A stretch of 47,038 bases of DNA from Hyphomicrobiales bacterium (GTDB lineage: Bacteria; Pseudomonadota; Alphaproteobacteria; Rhizobiales; Rhizobiaceae). Below the pieces are notes generated by a model. It did no database searches, was not told the origin of the DNA, and saw only the letters and a program-made list of their open reading frames with translations. The position numbers and the translations under genes were made by a program. Shown here piece after piece: positions 9,217-17,708 of this stretch; positions within the stretch are counted from its first letter, which is position 1, and every line of letters begins with the position of its first letter. The stretch spans positions 1 to 47,038 of the forward strand of contig UCNE01000001.1 of NCBI GenBank assembly GCA_900473685.1, read 5' to 3'.

Positions 9217-9330
9217 TTTCTTCTCCGGCAGTAATGTCATTGTTCAACGGCGGCAAAACGCCAGGTGGCATCGCTATAGCCGGAAAAAGCTGTTGCGTCT
9301 CGCCTGCGGTTATTCATCTGCGCTGAGATA

Positions 9331-9365
9331 GCCGCGCCGGAAAAACGGCGCGGCTTTGGTTTTTT
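9331..9365 (+). terminator. Terminator-like hairpin at the 3' end of the aldo/keto reductase gene
   Basis: A 9-bp GC stem (9331-9339 with 9346-9354), a GAAAAA loop and a T-rich tail TTTGGTTTTTT on the plus strand. The adjacent gene is on the minus strand and its stop codon (9364-9366) touches this tail. On the minus strand the T-run sits in the loop, so termination there would be weak. As drawn it would stop plus-strand transcription from reading into the reductase gene antisense. Confidence 0.5.
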
Positions 9366-10350
9366 ACCATTTCTGGTGAACGTGAACCTTGATCAGGCGC
9401 TCATAGACATCGGCAAGGGCAGCCAGCGTTTCGTCCGGGATGGCAGACAGTTCGCTTGCCGCAGCATTGGCCTTGGCCTGTGCCTCGTTGCGGGCGCCGG
9501 GGATGACGACGGAGACGGCTGGGCTCTGCAGGATCCAGGCGAGCGCGAACTGCGCCATCGACGCGCCCTGTGGCACCAGCGGGCGCACCTGCTCGACGGC
9601 TTCGAGCGCCACATCGAGCGGCACGCCGGCAAAGGTCTCGCCGACATCGAAGAATTCGCCGTTGCGGTTGAACTTGCGATGATCGTCATCGGCAAATTTC
9701 GTCTCGGTGGTGATCTTGCCGGACAGCAGGCCGGAGGCCAGCGGTACGCGGACGATGATGCCGACATTCTTCTTTTGCGCCTGCTCGAAGAACAGGTCGT
9801 GCGGGCGCTGGCGGAAGATGTTGTAAATGATCTGGATGGTGGCGACGCCGGGATACTCGATCGCCTTCAGCGCTTCCTCGACATTCGAGACCGAGACGCC
9901 GTAGTTGCGGATCTTGCCCTTGACCGTGAGATCGTCCAGCGCGCCGAACATTTCCGGCCGGTAGAACACTTCCGTCGGCGGGCAATGAAGCTGCACGAGA
10001 TCGAGCGTCTCGACGCCGAGATTGGTCAGGCTGCGGTCGATGAAGGCTTCGATATTGGCGGCGGTGTAGCCCTCGGCCACATGTGGGCTCAGCCGGCGGC
10101 CGGCCTTGGTGGCAACGAAGGGTTTTTCACCGCCGCGTTCCTTCAAGACGGATGCGATGATCTTTTCCGAACGGCCATCGCCATAGACATCGGCTGTGTC
10201 GATGAAGGTGACTCCGGCATCGAGGGCGGCGTTCAGGGCGCGCTTGCCGTCGTCCTCGGAAACGTCGCCCCAGGCGCCGCCGATCTGCCAGGCACCGAAG
10301 CCGATTTCGGAAATGGCAGCACCTGTGCGGCCGAGTAGTCTATTTTTCAT
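9364..10350 (-). CDS. Aldo/keto reductase
   Basis: NAD(P)H-dependent oxidoreductase of the (beta/alpha)8 AKR superfamily, cytosolic, 328 aa. The catalytic residues are visible: Asp and Tyr in FIDTADVYGDGRSE, Lys in FVATKAG, and His in LDLVQLHCPP. The C-terminal cofactor region SVVIPGARNEAQAKAN is typical. The physiological substrate cannot be told; such enzymes reduce small aldehydes or act on sugars. Single gene. A plus-strand T-tailed hairpin overlaps its 3' end. Confidence 0.93.
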   Translation of the reverse strand: MKNRLLGRTGAAISEIGFGAWQIGGAWGDVSEDDGKRALNAALDAGVTFIDTADVYGDGRSEKIIASVLKERGGEKPFVATKAGRRLSPHVAEGYTAANIEAFIDRSLTNLGVETLDLVQLHCPPTEVFYRPEMFGALDDLTVKGKIRNYGVSVSNVEEALKAIEYPGVATIQIIYNIFRQRPHDLFFEQAQKKNVGIIVRVPLASGLLSGKITTETKFADDDHRKFNRNGEFFDVGETFAGVPLDVALEAVEQVRPLVPQGASMAQFALAWILQSPAVSVVIPGARNEAQAKANAAASELSAIPDETLAALADVYERLIKVHVHQKW

Positions 10351-10519
10351 GTTTTTATCCTCGCCGGGCAGAGCAGTGCCGCCCCGTCAATCTGTTTACC
10401 GACTGTTTTTATTCCGAATATGACGGGCTGGCCAGCAGCCGATCCTTCAAGAAGCTGCCGCATGAGAAAAAGCATTCCCGTTTTCAAAGCCATATTGAAA
10501 GCCCGATGAAACGGATCCG

Positions 10520-11104
10520 TCAATCGTCAAGGGTGAGGACTGCCCGGCCACGGCTGAGGTCGAGGATCATGGCGGTAGCCGTTTGAGTGGCGGCTTTGGG
10601 GATTTGCAGGGCGAGACGGGCGCCGGTGTTGGTAAAAATTTCCGTGCTGATCCCCACGCCCAGCCCAGCGAGCCGGGCCTTGATCAATGCGAGGTCGGAG
10701 AATTCGCAGTCGACCGTTGCCTCTACCGTTTCGATGACCTCGGCCTTCTCTGCCGCTCGCAGGCACATGGCGGCGGTGCCGCCATAGGCGCGAATCAGCC
10801 CGCCACTGCCCAGCAGCGTGCCGCCGAACCAGCGGGTGACCACGGCCGCGACATGATCCAGCGATTGTCCGTCGATTGCCTGCAGGATCGGTTTGCCCGC
10901 CGTGCCACTCGGTTCTCCGTCGTCATTGAACCGATAGGTCCGGCCGATGCGATAGGCCCAGCAATTGTGGCTGGCCGTCAGATCCGAGTGCCGGGCGATG
11001 AAGTCGCGGGCTTCTTCTTCGTTGCCCACAGGCCCGCACATTGCCAGGAAACGGCTCTTCTTGATTTCCTGCGTGTGGGTTTCGATGTGTTGAAGCGTAA
11101 ACAT
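10520..11104 (-). CDS. YigZ/IMPACT (UPF0029) family protein
   Basis: 194 aa. The N-terminal domain has the family signature: KKSRFLA near residue 16, HNCWAYRIG, DDGEPSGTAGKP and GLIRAYGGTA. A C-terminal ferredoxin-like domain (DUF1949 type) follows. The eukaryotic relative IMPACT acts in translational control by GCN2; the role of bacterial YigZ is not established. ATG 11104 is the first start in a well-conserved N terminus. The gene stands alone between the aldo/keto reductase and putA, all on the minus strand. Confidence 0.9.
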   Translation of the reverse strand: MFTLQHIETHTQEIKKSRFLAMCGPVGNEEEARDFIARHSDLTASHNCWAYRIGRTYRFNDDGEPSGTAGKPILQAIDGQSLDHVAAVVTRWFGGTLLGSGGLIRAYGGTAAMCLRAAEKAEVIETVEATVDCEFSDLALIKARLAGLGVGISTEIFTNTGARLALQIPKAATQTATAMILDLSRGRAVLTLDD

Positions 11105-11184
11105 TCACCAGTTCCGTTTGGCTGGTGATAGCGCATCGGGCCGCGTAGTGCCAAGGGGTGGCACTTTGGGCGGGTTGATCTCTA

Positions 11185-11225
11185 ACCCCCGTTATCCCTG
11201 CCACACGGGCGAGGATAACGGGGGT
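11185..11225 (-). terminator. Long perfect hairpin downstream of putA
   Basis: A perfect 13-bp inverted repeat (11185-11197 with 11213-11225; arm ACCCCCGTTATCC), loop 15 nt, 11 bp past the putA stop. No T-run follows on the minus strand, so it may be a Rho-dependent end or an mRNA-stabilising hairpin rather than an intrinsic terminator. Confidence 0.55.
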
Positions 11226-11235
11226 AGTTGGAGCT

Positions 11236-14200
11236 TTAGCCGATCGACATCAGGCTCGCGTTGCCGCCGGCAGCCGCCGTGTTGACGCTGGTGGAGACTT
11301 CTTCCAGCAGCCAGTTGAGGCAATAGGCGTCCGGGTTTTTCGCAAGCTCGGCCGTCGATGCCGCCTGGACCAGAACCAGCGGGCCGGGGAGGGCGGCGAT
11401 CTTCTTGTTGACCGTGCGAACACGCTCCGCTTCGCCTTCGATCAGCGCACCGGAAAAAGGCACGTCCATCCGCCAGTCCGCGGTGAAGGAAACCCGGGCG
11501 GCGGCGGTGGCGGGCAGCGAAGCGAGCGCTTCCTTGAGGCCGGATGCCGTATCGACGACTGCGGCGTTGCCGGTGGCGAACACTGCAGCCAGCTGCCGGT
11601 AGAGCCCATCGGCCGTTTCCGGCACGAGCAGAATCCTGCCGCGCGGATGCAGCGCATAAAGATTGCGTTCGCCGACCGGTCCGGCAAGCTCAGTAGTGAG
11701 GCCAAGCGCCGATTGGCTGCCGGTTTCGCGGGCGTCCTGCGCCTGTGTCTTCAGGCCCTTGCTGTCCAGCCACTTAGCAAAATCGAGCAGGACCGGATCG
11801 GTATGGACCGAGCTGTGCTGCGGCGGCACGGGCGGCGTCGTGACGAGGCGGCCGAGATAGAGCGGGCCACCGGCCTTCGGGCCGGTGCCGGAGAGGCCGC
11901 GTCCGCCAAAGGGCTGGACGCCGACGACGGCACCGATGATGTTGCGGTTGACGTAGAGATTACCGGCCTTCACGCGGGAGGTGACATGGGCAATTGTCTC
12001 GTCGAGACGCGTATGCAGGCCGAAGGTCAGGCCATAACCGGTGGCGTTGATGTCGTCGATCAGCCGGTCGAGATCGTCGCGCTCATAACGCAGCACGTGC
12101 AGGACCGGGCCGAAGACTTCGCGCTTCAGGTCGGAAAGCTGCTTCAGCTCGATAATCGTCGGCGGCACGAATGTGCCCTGCGCCGTGGCTGGCGACAGCG
12201 CGATCTGCTCGACCTTCGCGCCGATACCGCGCATCGCAGCGATATGCTTTTCGATAATGCCCTTGGCTTCCCCGGTGATCACCGGACCGACATCGACGGC
12301 GAGGCGGTCGGTGCGGCCGATATCGAGTTCGTGCAGGGCGCCCTTCAGCATGGTCAGCACGCGATCGGCAACATCGTCCTGTAGGCACAGCACGCGCAGC
12401 GCCGAGCAGCGCTGGCCGGCACTGTCGAAGGCGGATGCAATGACGTCACCAACGACCTGTTCGGCAAGTGCCGAGGAATCGACGATCATGGCGTTCTGGC
12501 CACCGGTTTCGGCAATCAGCGGGATCGGCTTGCCGGAGGCCGACAGGCGATCGGCAAGCTGGGCCTGGATCAGCCGGGCGACTTCGGTCGAGCCGGTGAA
12601 CATCACGCCGGCAATGTTGGGCGCGCCGACGAGGGCTGCACCGACGCGGCCGTCGCCCGGAAGCAATTGCAGCGCTTCGGCCGGGATGCCGGCCTCATGC
12701 AGGATACGAACGCCTTCCGCCGCGATCAGCGGGGTCTCTTCGGCGGGCTTGGCCAGTACCGGATTACCGGCAACCAGAGCTGCGGCGATCTGGCCAGCGA
12801 AGATGGCGAGCGGGAAGTTCCATGGGCTGATGCAGACGATCGGGCCGAGCGCCTGATGGGCCGGGCCGAGCGTGCGGGTCGCCTGTTCGGCGTAGTAACG
12901 CAGAAAGTCGATGGCTTCACGGACTTCGGCAATCGCGTTCGGCAGCGACTTGCCAGCTTCGCGGACGATCAGGCCGAGCAGTGTTGGCATGCGGGCCTGC
13001 ATCAAGTCGGCGGCGCGCACCAGGCATTGGGCGCGCTCGGCGGGCGAGACGGTGCTCCACTTGGCGCCTTCGGCACGGGCGATCTCGACGGCACGGCGGG
13101 CATCGTCCTCGGCTGTTTCAATGACGGAGCCGACGATATCGCGGTGATCGCCGGGATTAAGCACCGGGCGGCTCTCACCGCGCACGGTTTCGGCGCAGAG
13201 ATGTGGCGCGGCCGTCCAGTTGGTCGCTGCACTTGCCTTCAGCGCGTCCGAGAGCATCGCCAGCGAGGTTTCGTTGGAGAGGTCGAAGCCGGCGGAATTG
13301 CTGCGGCCGGTGTAGAGATCGACGGGTGCCTTGATCTGCTCGTGCTGGGCGCCCATCACCGGCATGGCACGCACGGTATCGACGGGATCGGCAATCAGCT
13401 CGTCGATCGAGACGGCCGGATCGGCGATGCGGTTGACGAAGGAGGAGTTGGCGCCGTTTTCGAGCAGGCGGCGGACGAGATAGGCAAGCAGCGTTTCATG
13501 CGTGCCGACCGGCGCGTAGATGCGGGCCGGACGGTCGAGATTGGCCTTGCCGACCACTTCATCATAGAGCGGCTCGCCCATGCCGTGCAGGCACTGGAAC
13601 TCATAATCGCCGACCTTGAAGTCAGGCCCGGCCATTTCGTAAATCGTTGCCAGCGACTGCGCATTGTGGGTGGCGAACTGGGGGAAGATAACGTCCTTGG
13701 CGGCGAGCAACTTGCCGGCGCAGGCAATATAGGAGACGTCGGTGTAGATCTTGCGGGTATAGACTGGGAAGCCTTCGAGACCGTCGATCTGGGCGCGCTT
13801 GATCTCGGCATCCCAATAGGCGCCCTTGACGAGGCGTACCATCATCCGGTGGCCAGAACGGCGGGCGAGGTCAATGATGAAATCGAGCACGAACGGGCAG
13901 CGCTTGCCATAGGCCTGCACGACGAAGCCGACGCCGTTCCAGCCGGACAGGGCCGGATCGAGGCGCAATGCTTCCAAAAGATCCAGCGACAGTTCTAGAC
14001 GGTCTGCTTCCTCGGCATCGATGTTGAGGCCGATATCGTAGCTCTTGGCGATGAGTGCCAGCGCCTTTACCTTCGGTAGCAGTTCGCCCATGACACGGGC
14101 CGACTGGGCGCGGACGTAGCGCGGATGCAGGGCCGACAGCTTGATTGAGATGCCTGGGCCTTCATAGATGCCACGGCCAGCGGACGCCTTGCCGATCGCG

Positions 14201-14931
14201 TGGATGGCGTTTTCGTAATCGGCATAATAGCGCTTGGCATCGGCGGCGGTGGTCGCTGCTTCGCCAAGCATGTCGTAGGAATAGCGGAAGCCGCGGGCTT
14301 CCAGCGGCCGCGAGCGCTTCAGCGCCTCGTCGATGGTTTCACCGGTAACGAACTGCTCGCCCATCATCCGCATCGCCATATCGACGCCACGGCGGATCAC
14401 CGGTTCGCCGGCGCGCGCGATCAGGCGGGTGAGTGCTGCCGACAGGCTGCGATCGTTGACGGTCGAGGTCAGCTTGCCGGTAACGACGAGACCCCAGGTG
14501 GCGGCATTGACGAACAGGGAGCGGCCGCCGCCGATATGCGAGCGCCAGTCGCCGTCGGCGATCTTGTCGCGGATCAGCGCATCGCGGGTTGCGGTGTCGG
14601 GAATGCGCAGCAGGGCTTCGGCCAGGCACATCAGCGCCACGCCTTCCTGGCTTGACAGCGAATATTCATGCACCAGCCCCTCGACGCCGGAGCCCTTGTG
14701 TTTGGCGCGCAGGGCGGTGATCAGTTTGCGGGCGGTCGTCTTGGCACGGGTGCGGATATCGTCGGAGAGTGTGGCGGCGGTGACCAGCGGCGGCAGGCAT
14801 TCGGTCTCGGGGCGGCGATAGGCGGCGGTGATTGCCTGGCGCAAGGCGGTCTGTTCGGCAATCGGCGGAGCGAAATCGGCAAAGGGAGCAGTCGAGGTGT
14901 TAGAGGTGTTTTGCGGCAACGGCTGGCTCAT
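11236..14931 (-). CDS. putA: Bifunctional proline dehydrogenase / L-glutamate gamma-semialdehyde dehydrogenase
   Basis: Oxidises L-proline to glutamate in two steps: FAD-dependent proline dehydrogenase, then NAD-dependent P5C dehydrogenase, feeding electrons to quinone at the inner membrane. 1231 aa. The N-terminal third is the PRODH barrel (GPGISIKLSALHPRY, RLVKGAYWDAEIKRAQ). The C-terminal part is the aldehyde dehydrogenase, with catalytic Cys in AGQRCSALR and Glu in LIAETGGQN. A further C-terminal extension follows that resembles a non-catalytic ALDH-like flap. Unlike the 1320-aa E. coli protein it lacks the N-terminal ribbon-helix-helix domain, so it should not repress its own gene; in rhizobia and Agrobacterium an Lrp-type activator usually controls putA, but none is encoded beside it here. 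Start supported by AGGGA 8-9 nt upstream. Confidence 0.96.
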   Translation of the reverse strand: MSQPLPQNTSNTSTAPFADFAPPIAEQTALRQAITAAYRRPETECLPPLVTAATLSDDIRTRAKTTARKLITALRAKHKGSGVEGLVHEYSLSSQEGVALMCLAEALLRIPDTATRDALIRDKIADGDWRSHIGGGRSLFVNAATWGLVVTGKLTSTVNDRSLSAALTRLIARAGEPVIRRGVDMAMRMMGEQFVTGETIDEALKRSRPLEARGFRYSYDMLGEAATTAADAKRYYADYENAIHAIGKASAGRGIYEGPGISIKLSALHPRYVRAQSARVMGELLPKVKALALIAKSYDIGLNIDAEEADRLELSLDLLEALRLDPALSGWNGVGFVVQAYGKRCPFVLDFIIDLARRSGHRMMVRLVKGAYWDAEIKRAQIDGLEGFPVYTRKIYTDVSYIACAGKLLAAKDVIFPQFATHNAQSLATIYEMAGPDFKVGDYEFQCLHGMGEPLYDEVVGKANLDRPARIYAPVGTHETLLAYLVRRLLENGANSSFVNRIADPAVSIDELIADPVDTVRAMPVMGAQHEQIKAPVDLYTGRSNSAGFDLSNETSLAMLSDALKASAATNWTAAPHLCAETVRGESRPVLNPGDHRDIVGSVIETAEDDARRAVEIARAEGAKWSTVSPAERAQCLVRAADLMQARMPTLLGLIVREAGKSLPNAIAEVREAIDFLRYYAEQATRTLGPAHQALGPIVCISPWNFPLAIFAGQIAAALVAGNPVLAKPAEETPLIAAEGVRILHEAGIPAEALQLLPGDGRVGAALVGAPNIAGVMFTGSTEVARLIQAQLADRLSASGKPIPLIAETGGQNAMIVDSSALAEQVVGDVIASAFDSAGQRCSALRVLCLQDDVADRVLTMLKGALHELDIGRTDRLAVDVGPVITGEAKGIIEKHIAAMRGIGAKVEQIALSPATAQGTFVPPTIIELKQLSDLKREVFGPVLHVLRYERDDLDRLIDDINATGYGLTFGLHTRLDETIAHVTSRVKAGNLYVNRNIIGAVVGVQPFGGRGLSGTGPKAGGPLYLGRLVTTPPVPPQHSSVHTDPVLLDFAKWLDSKGLKTQAQDARETGSQSALGLTTELAGPVGERNLYALHPRGRILLVPETADGLYRQLAAVFATGNAAVVDTASGLKEALASLPATAAARVSFTADWRMDVPFSGALIEGEAERVRTVNKKIAALPGPLVLVQAASTAELAKNPDAYCLNWLLEEVSTSVNTAAAGGNASLMSIG

Positions 14932-15072
14932 CGAAATCGTCCCTGTTCGAAGCTGTCAGGCACACGCAGTGTGGCCCGGAATCCATGGGCGCAAAATAGG
15001 GTAGAGGGTTCCGGATAGCTATCCGGGAAAATAAGCGTGATGGTGGATGTTTCACCGAATATATTCGTCTCA

Positions 15073-15089
15073 ACCGTACATTCTACGGT
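15073..15089. promoter_or_regulatory. Inverted repeat upstream of putA
   Basis: ACCGTA-N5-TACGGT, a 6-5-6 dyad about 142-158 bp upstream of the putA start in an AT-richer stretch. It could be a regulator site for putA or for nearby genes. This is inferred from symmetry only. Confidence 0.3.
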
Positions 15090-15119
15090 GATATCAAAAT
15101 AGGGCCGGATGATCCGGTG

Positions 15120-15434
15120 TCAGAGAAGCACTTTCTGCGACAGCTTGTGGCGGGCCATCAGACATTCGTCGTCGCCCGGCATGCAGGTGCGGCAGACAAT
15201 CGGGCGCACCGCATAAATCTTGCAGCCGACATGGACGCCGAGCTTGCCGTCGAGCGCCGAACAGCGGTTGTCCTCGCAGCGCATGCCTCCGAGATCGGCA
15301 GACACATATTCCGACGGGATACGGTCTAGTTCCTCGTCAGTCTCAAGTGAAAACCGTGGCCAGTCTTCGGAATAGCTGCAGCACGCGCCACAACTCTGGC
15401 AGTCGAAATCATCGGTGGGAACGGCAATGGTCAT
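15120..15434 (-). CDS. YkgJ-family cysteine cluster protein
   Basis: 104 aa with the family cysteine pattern. The N-terminal DCQSCGACC is followed by spaced cysteines in MRCEDNRCSAL, VGCKIYAVRPIVCRTCMPG and DECLMAR, as expected for a zinc or iron-sulfur binding fold. The function of the family is not established. ATG 15434 was chosen because the cysteine motif then lies near the N terminus; an in-frame extension upstream runs into the palindromic repeat at 15496-15617 and is not protein-like. Confidence 0.85.
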   Translation of the reverse strand: MTIAVPTDDFDCQSCGACCSYSEDWPRFSLETDEELDRIPSEYVSADLGGMRCEDNRCSALDGKLGVHVGCKIYAVRPIVCRTCMPGDDECLMARHKLSQKVLL

Positions 15435-15495
15435 GTGGGTAGGGTAGCCGAGATTGCGAGGGAACGGAATGGGGGGTGGAAGAAGACGGCTTCCG

Positions 15496-15617
15496 CTTCT
15501 CCCCAGCGGGGAGAAGGTGCCCGAGGGCGGATGAGGGGGCCGCATATTCGAGTGTGCCGGACCGCCCCCTCATCGCCTCGCATCCGCTCGGCACTTCTTC
15601 CCGTTGGGGAGAAGAGG
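15496..15617. repeat. Intergenic palindromic mosaic element (RIME-like)
   Basis: A 122-bp palindromic unit. The left arm runs from CTTCTCCCCAGCGGGGAGAAG through GATGAGGGGG. The right arm repeats it in reverse complement, with an extra segment of about 10 nt. Each arm contains its own small hairpin. This arrangement and wording are typical of repeats scattered between genes in rhizobial genomes (RIME-type). It fills the gap between the phosphoesterase stop and the cysteine-cluster gene. Confidence 0.75.
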
Positions 15618-15622
15618 AAAAA

Positions 15623-16429
15623 CTAGGCCACAACCGCTTCCCTGACCGCAATCTCATAGTCCTCCGTATGCACCAGAATGCCCGTGTCCGTCATCACGGC
15701 GATGCCATAGGCGGCGGGTTCGTCGACGGAGAGCGAAGGGTCCGGCGCGTGGAAGGGCATCGGTTGCTGGTGGACGGGGCTCTTGAACACCGAAAACGGA
15801 ATGCTGCGGCTGGAGCCCGAGATCGTCCGGTGCACATGACCGGCGAAAATGTGCAGCACATTACCCCGGCGTTTGACCACGTCGTAGAAATCCACCTCGT
15901 TGATCAATCGCATCAGATCCATACCGGTAAAGCCGGTGGCGTGCGGCGGGTGGTGCATGAACAGCAGCACCGGCAGGTCGCCTGCGGTCTCCAGTTGCCG
16001 GTCGAGCCAGGCAAGCCGCTTGGTACAGAGGAAACCGGCATGGCTGCGCGGATAGTCATAAGGTGGGGCAAACAGCGTATCGAGAATGATGGCGCGGCAA
16101 TCGGGAAAATCGATGACCTGCTGAACAAAACCATCCTCGTCCTGGGCCGTATCCGGAAATACCTCGAGGAACGTTTCGCGGTTGTCATGATTGCCGATGG
16201 TGACGGCAAGCGGCGGGATCAGCCGGTCCAGCAGGTCCTTCAACCGCTCATAGGACGGCCGGTCGGCCCGGTGGGCCAGATCGCCCATGACGATCACCCT
16301 GTCCGCGTCGGCGTGGTAGCGATTGACGTGTTCAATGCCGGCGGCGAGCCGCTGGAAAGGGTCAAGCCCGATAATTGCCTTCCCCTCGGGGACCATATGC
16401 AGGTCGGTGAATACAATAAGTTTCGTCAC
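15623..16429 (-). CDS. Metallophosphoesterase (class III cyclic nucleotide phosphodiesterase-like)
   Basis: Cytosolic binuclear-metal hydrolase of the CpdA/GpdQ type, 268 aa. The five metal-ligand blocks are all visible in order: FTDLHM, MGDLAHRAD, IGNHDNR, MHHPPHATG and AGHVHR. These enzymes cleave cyclic nucleotides or glycerophosphodiesters; which of these applies cannot be told. A cAMP role would be attractive because an adenylate cyclase and a Crp-like protein are encoded 2-4 kb away, but this is inference. GTG 16429 is chosen because the conserved first strand TKLIVFTDLH begins there, with GGA about 11 nt upstream; the longer upstream frame is not family-like. Confidence 0.9.
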   Translation of the reverse strand: MTKLIVFTDLHMVPEGKAIIGLDPFQRLAAGIEHVNRYHADADRVIVMGDLAHRADRPSYERLKDLLDRLIPPLAVTIGNHDNRETFLEVFPDTAQDEDGFVQQVIDFPDCRAIILDTLFAPPYDYPRSHAGFLCTKRLAWLDRQLETAGDLPVLLFMHHPPHATGFTGMDLMRLINEVDFYDVVKRRGNVLHIFAGHVHRTISGSSRSIPFSVFKSPVHQQPMPFHAPDPSLSVDEPAAYGIAVMTDTGILVHTEDYEIAVREAVVA

Positions 16430-16624
16430 TACCGGTGTTCCGTTAAAAAAGAACTTACTAATTAACGTCATCACCGTGTGCGCCTGCGGAGCGACCGTCA
16501 AGCAACATAATTGGGACGATTGGGCCAAAGCTCGCTTCGCGCTGGTCTTGAAAGGGCCTCGGCGCGGAGACTGCTTTTGAGTGGCCATCCGCAGTCCGCT
16601 TTCTGTTTCAGGAGAGGACTTTTC

Positions 16625-17512
16625 TCATTTCAGGCGGATGGTTTTGGCAAGCACGAGATTTGCCTGCTCGGTCGGGTCGATGCCGGCTGTGGTTACGGGG
16701 TCGGTCTGCGGGAGGATCTTGCCTTGGGCAAAAGCATCGCCTCTGACCGCCGCTTTTGCAAACATGTCATTGGCGGCGGCGGTATCGGCAGCCATGCCTT
16801 CACCGCTTTCCAGCATCAGGCCGAGATTGACCATGGCGTCGACATTGCCGCGATCGGCAGCGAGTTTGTAGAATTGTGCCGCCTTGCCGTTGTCTTCCGG
16901 GATCTGCGTACCTTCGTCCAGCATGACGGCGAGATTGAAGGCGCCGAGATTGTCCCGGGCGGAGGACGCCCGCTCGAACCATTGCGCGGCAAGCGCGCCA
17001 TTGGCCGGTGTGCCGATGCCATCGCGGTAAGCGACGCCGACATTGTAGGCGGCAAGGATATTTCCGGTCGCCGCAGCTTTCTGGTAAAGCGCAAACTCCG
17101 CTGCATGGTCGCCGCGTTCACCGAGCATCACGGCATAATTCACCATCGCGACCGCATGGTTGCCTTTGGCCGCCTTTTCCAGCATCGCCATGGCCTGTCC
17201 TGGCTGGCCTGCGGCATGGAGCACCCGGGCAAGTTCAAAGGTCTGCCGGGGGCCGCTTCCCTGGTTGTAGGCCTCGCGGCAGGCCGAAAGGGCGATGCCG
17301 ATGCGGATATCGTCTGTCGCCACGGGACGAAAGGCCAGGTTGCGTTGCAGGTCGTGTTCGCTGCCTGCTTCCGCGTCGCATTGGTCTGCCGGCAGCAGTG
17401 CCGAGGCGGCACGGGCGGAAGGAATGGCGATCGCGGCGATCGAAAGCAGGCTCACGGCAGTGAGCAGGATCGCGTTGATGGCTGAAATGCGCTTGCTGGG
17501 TCCGTTTTTCAT
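16625..17512 (-). CDS. Secreted Sel1/TPR-repeat protein
   Basis: 295 aa. It has a signal peptide (basic MKNGPSKR, hydrophobic core 14-33, cleavage likely after SARA at about 35) and then at least four Sel1-like repeats of about 36 residues, e.g. AAATGNILAAYNVGVAYRDG and LAADRGNVDAMVNLGLMLES. Such solenoids are protein-binding scaffolds in the periplasm or at the envelope. AAGGAG precedes the ATG by 7-8 nt. It is divergent from the FecR-domain gene and may share control with that signalling locus. Confidence 0.88.
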   Translation of the reverse strand: MKNGPSKRISAINAILLTAVSLLSIAAIAIPSARAASALLPADQCDAEAGSEHDLQRNLAFRPVATDDIRIGIALSACREAYNQGSGPRQTFELARVLHAAGQPGQAMAMLEKAAKGNHAVAMVNYAVMLGERGDHAAEFALYQKAAATGNILAAYNVGVAYRDGIGTPANGALAAQWFERASSARDNLGAFNLAVMLDEGTQIPEDNGKAAQFYKLAADRGNVDAMVNLGLMLESGEGMAADTAAANDMFAKAAVRGDAFAQGKILPQTDPVTTAGIDPTEQANLVLAKTIRLK

Positions 17513-17560
17513 GGCGTTCTCCTTGATGTTTGTGTCACCTTATCGGGCAGGCAGGCCCAC

Positions 17561-17580
17561 GCTGTTCCCCGGGAAACAGC
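17561..17580. promoter_or_regulatory. Near-palindrome between Sel1 and FecR genes
   Basis: A 20-bp near-perfect dyad (GCTGTT...AACAGC, CCCC/GGGA centre) about 50 bp upstream of the Sel1 start and 129 bp upstream of the FecR start. Candidate operator for the divergent promoters, based on symmetry only. Confidence 0.3.
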
Positions 17581-17708
17581 ACATGTGGCGACGTGGCAGG
17601 AGGATTGGATAACGCCGGACAGGGGCGACATCCGAAGGCGCGGGCTTCCCACCCGTAGCGGCGGATTTCTCGCCGGAAGACCGGACGTTTGAACAAGGAG
17701 CAAGGACA

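Noticed and set aside
12667..13998. 443-codon plus-strand frame inside putA
   Set aside because: Antisense shadow of the conserved PutA domains; no ribosome site.
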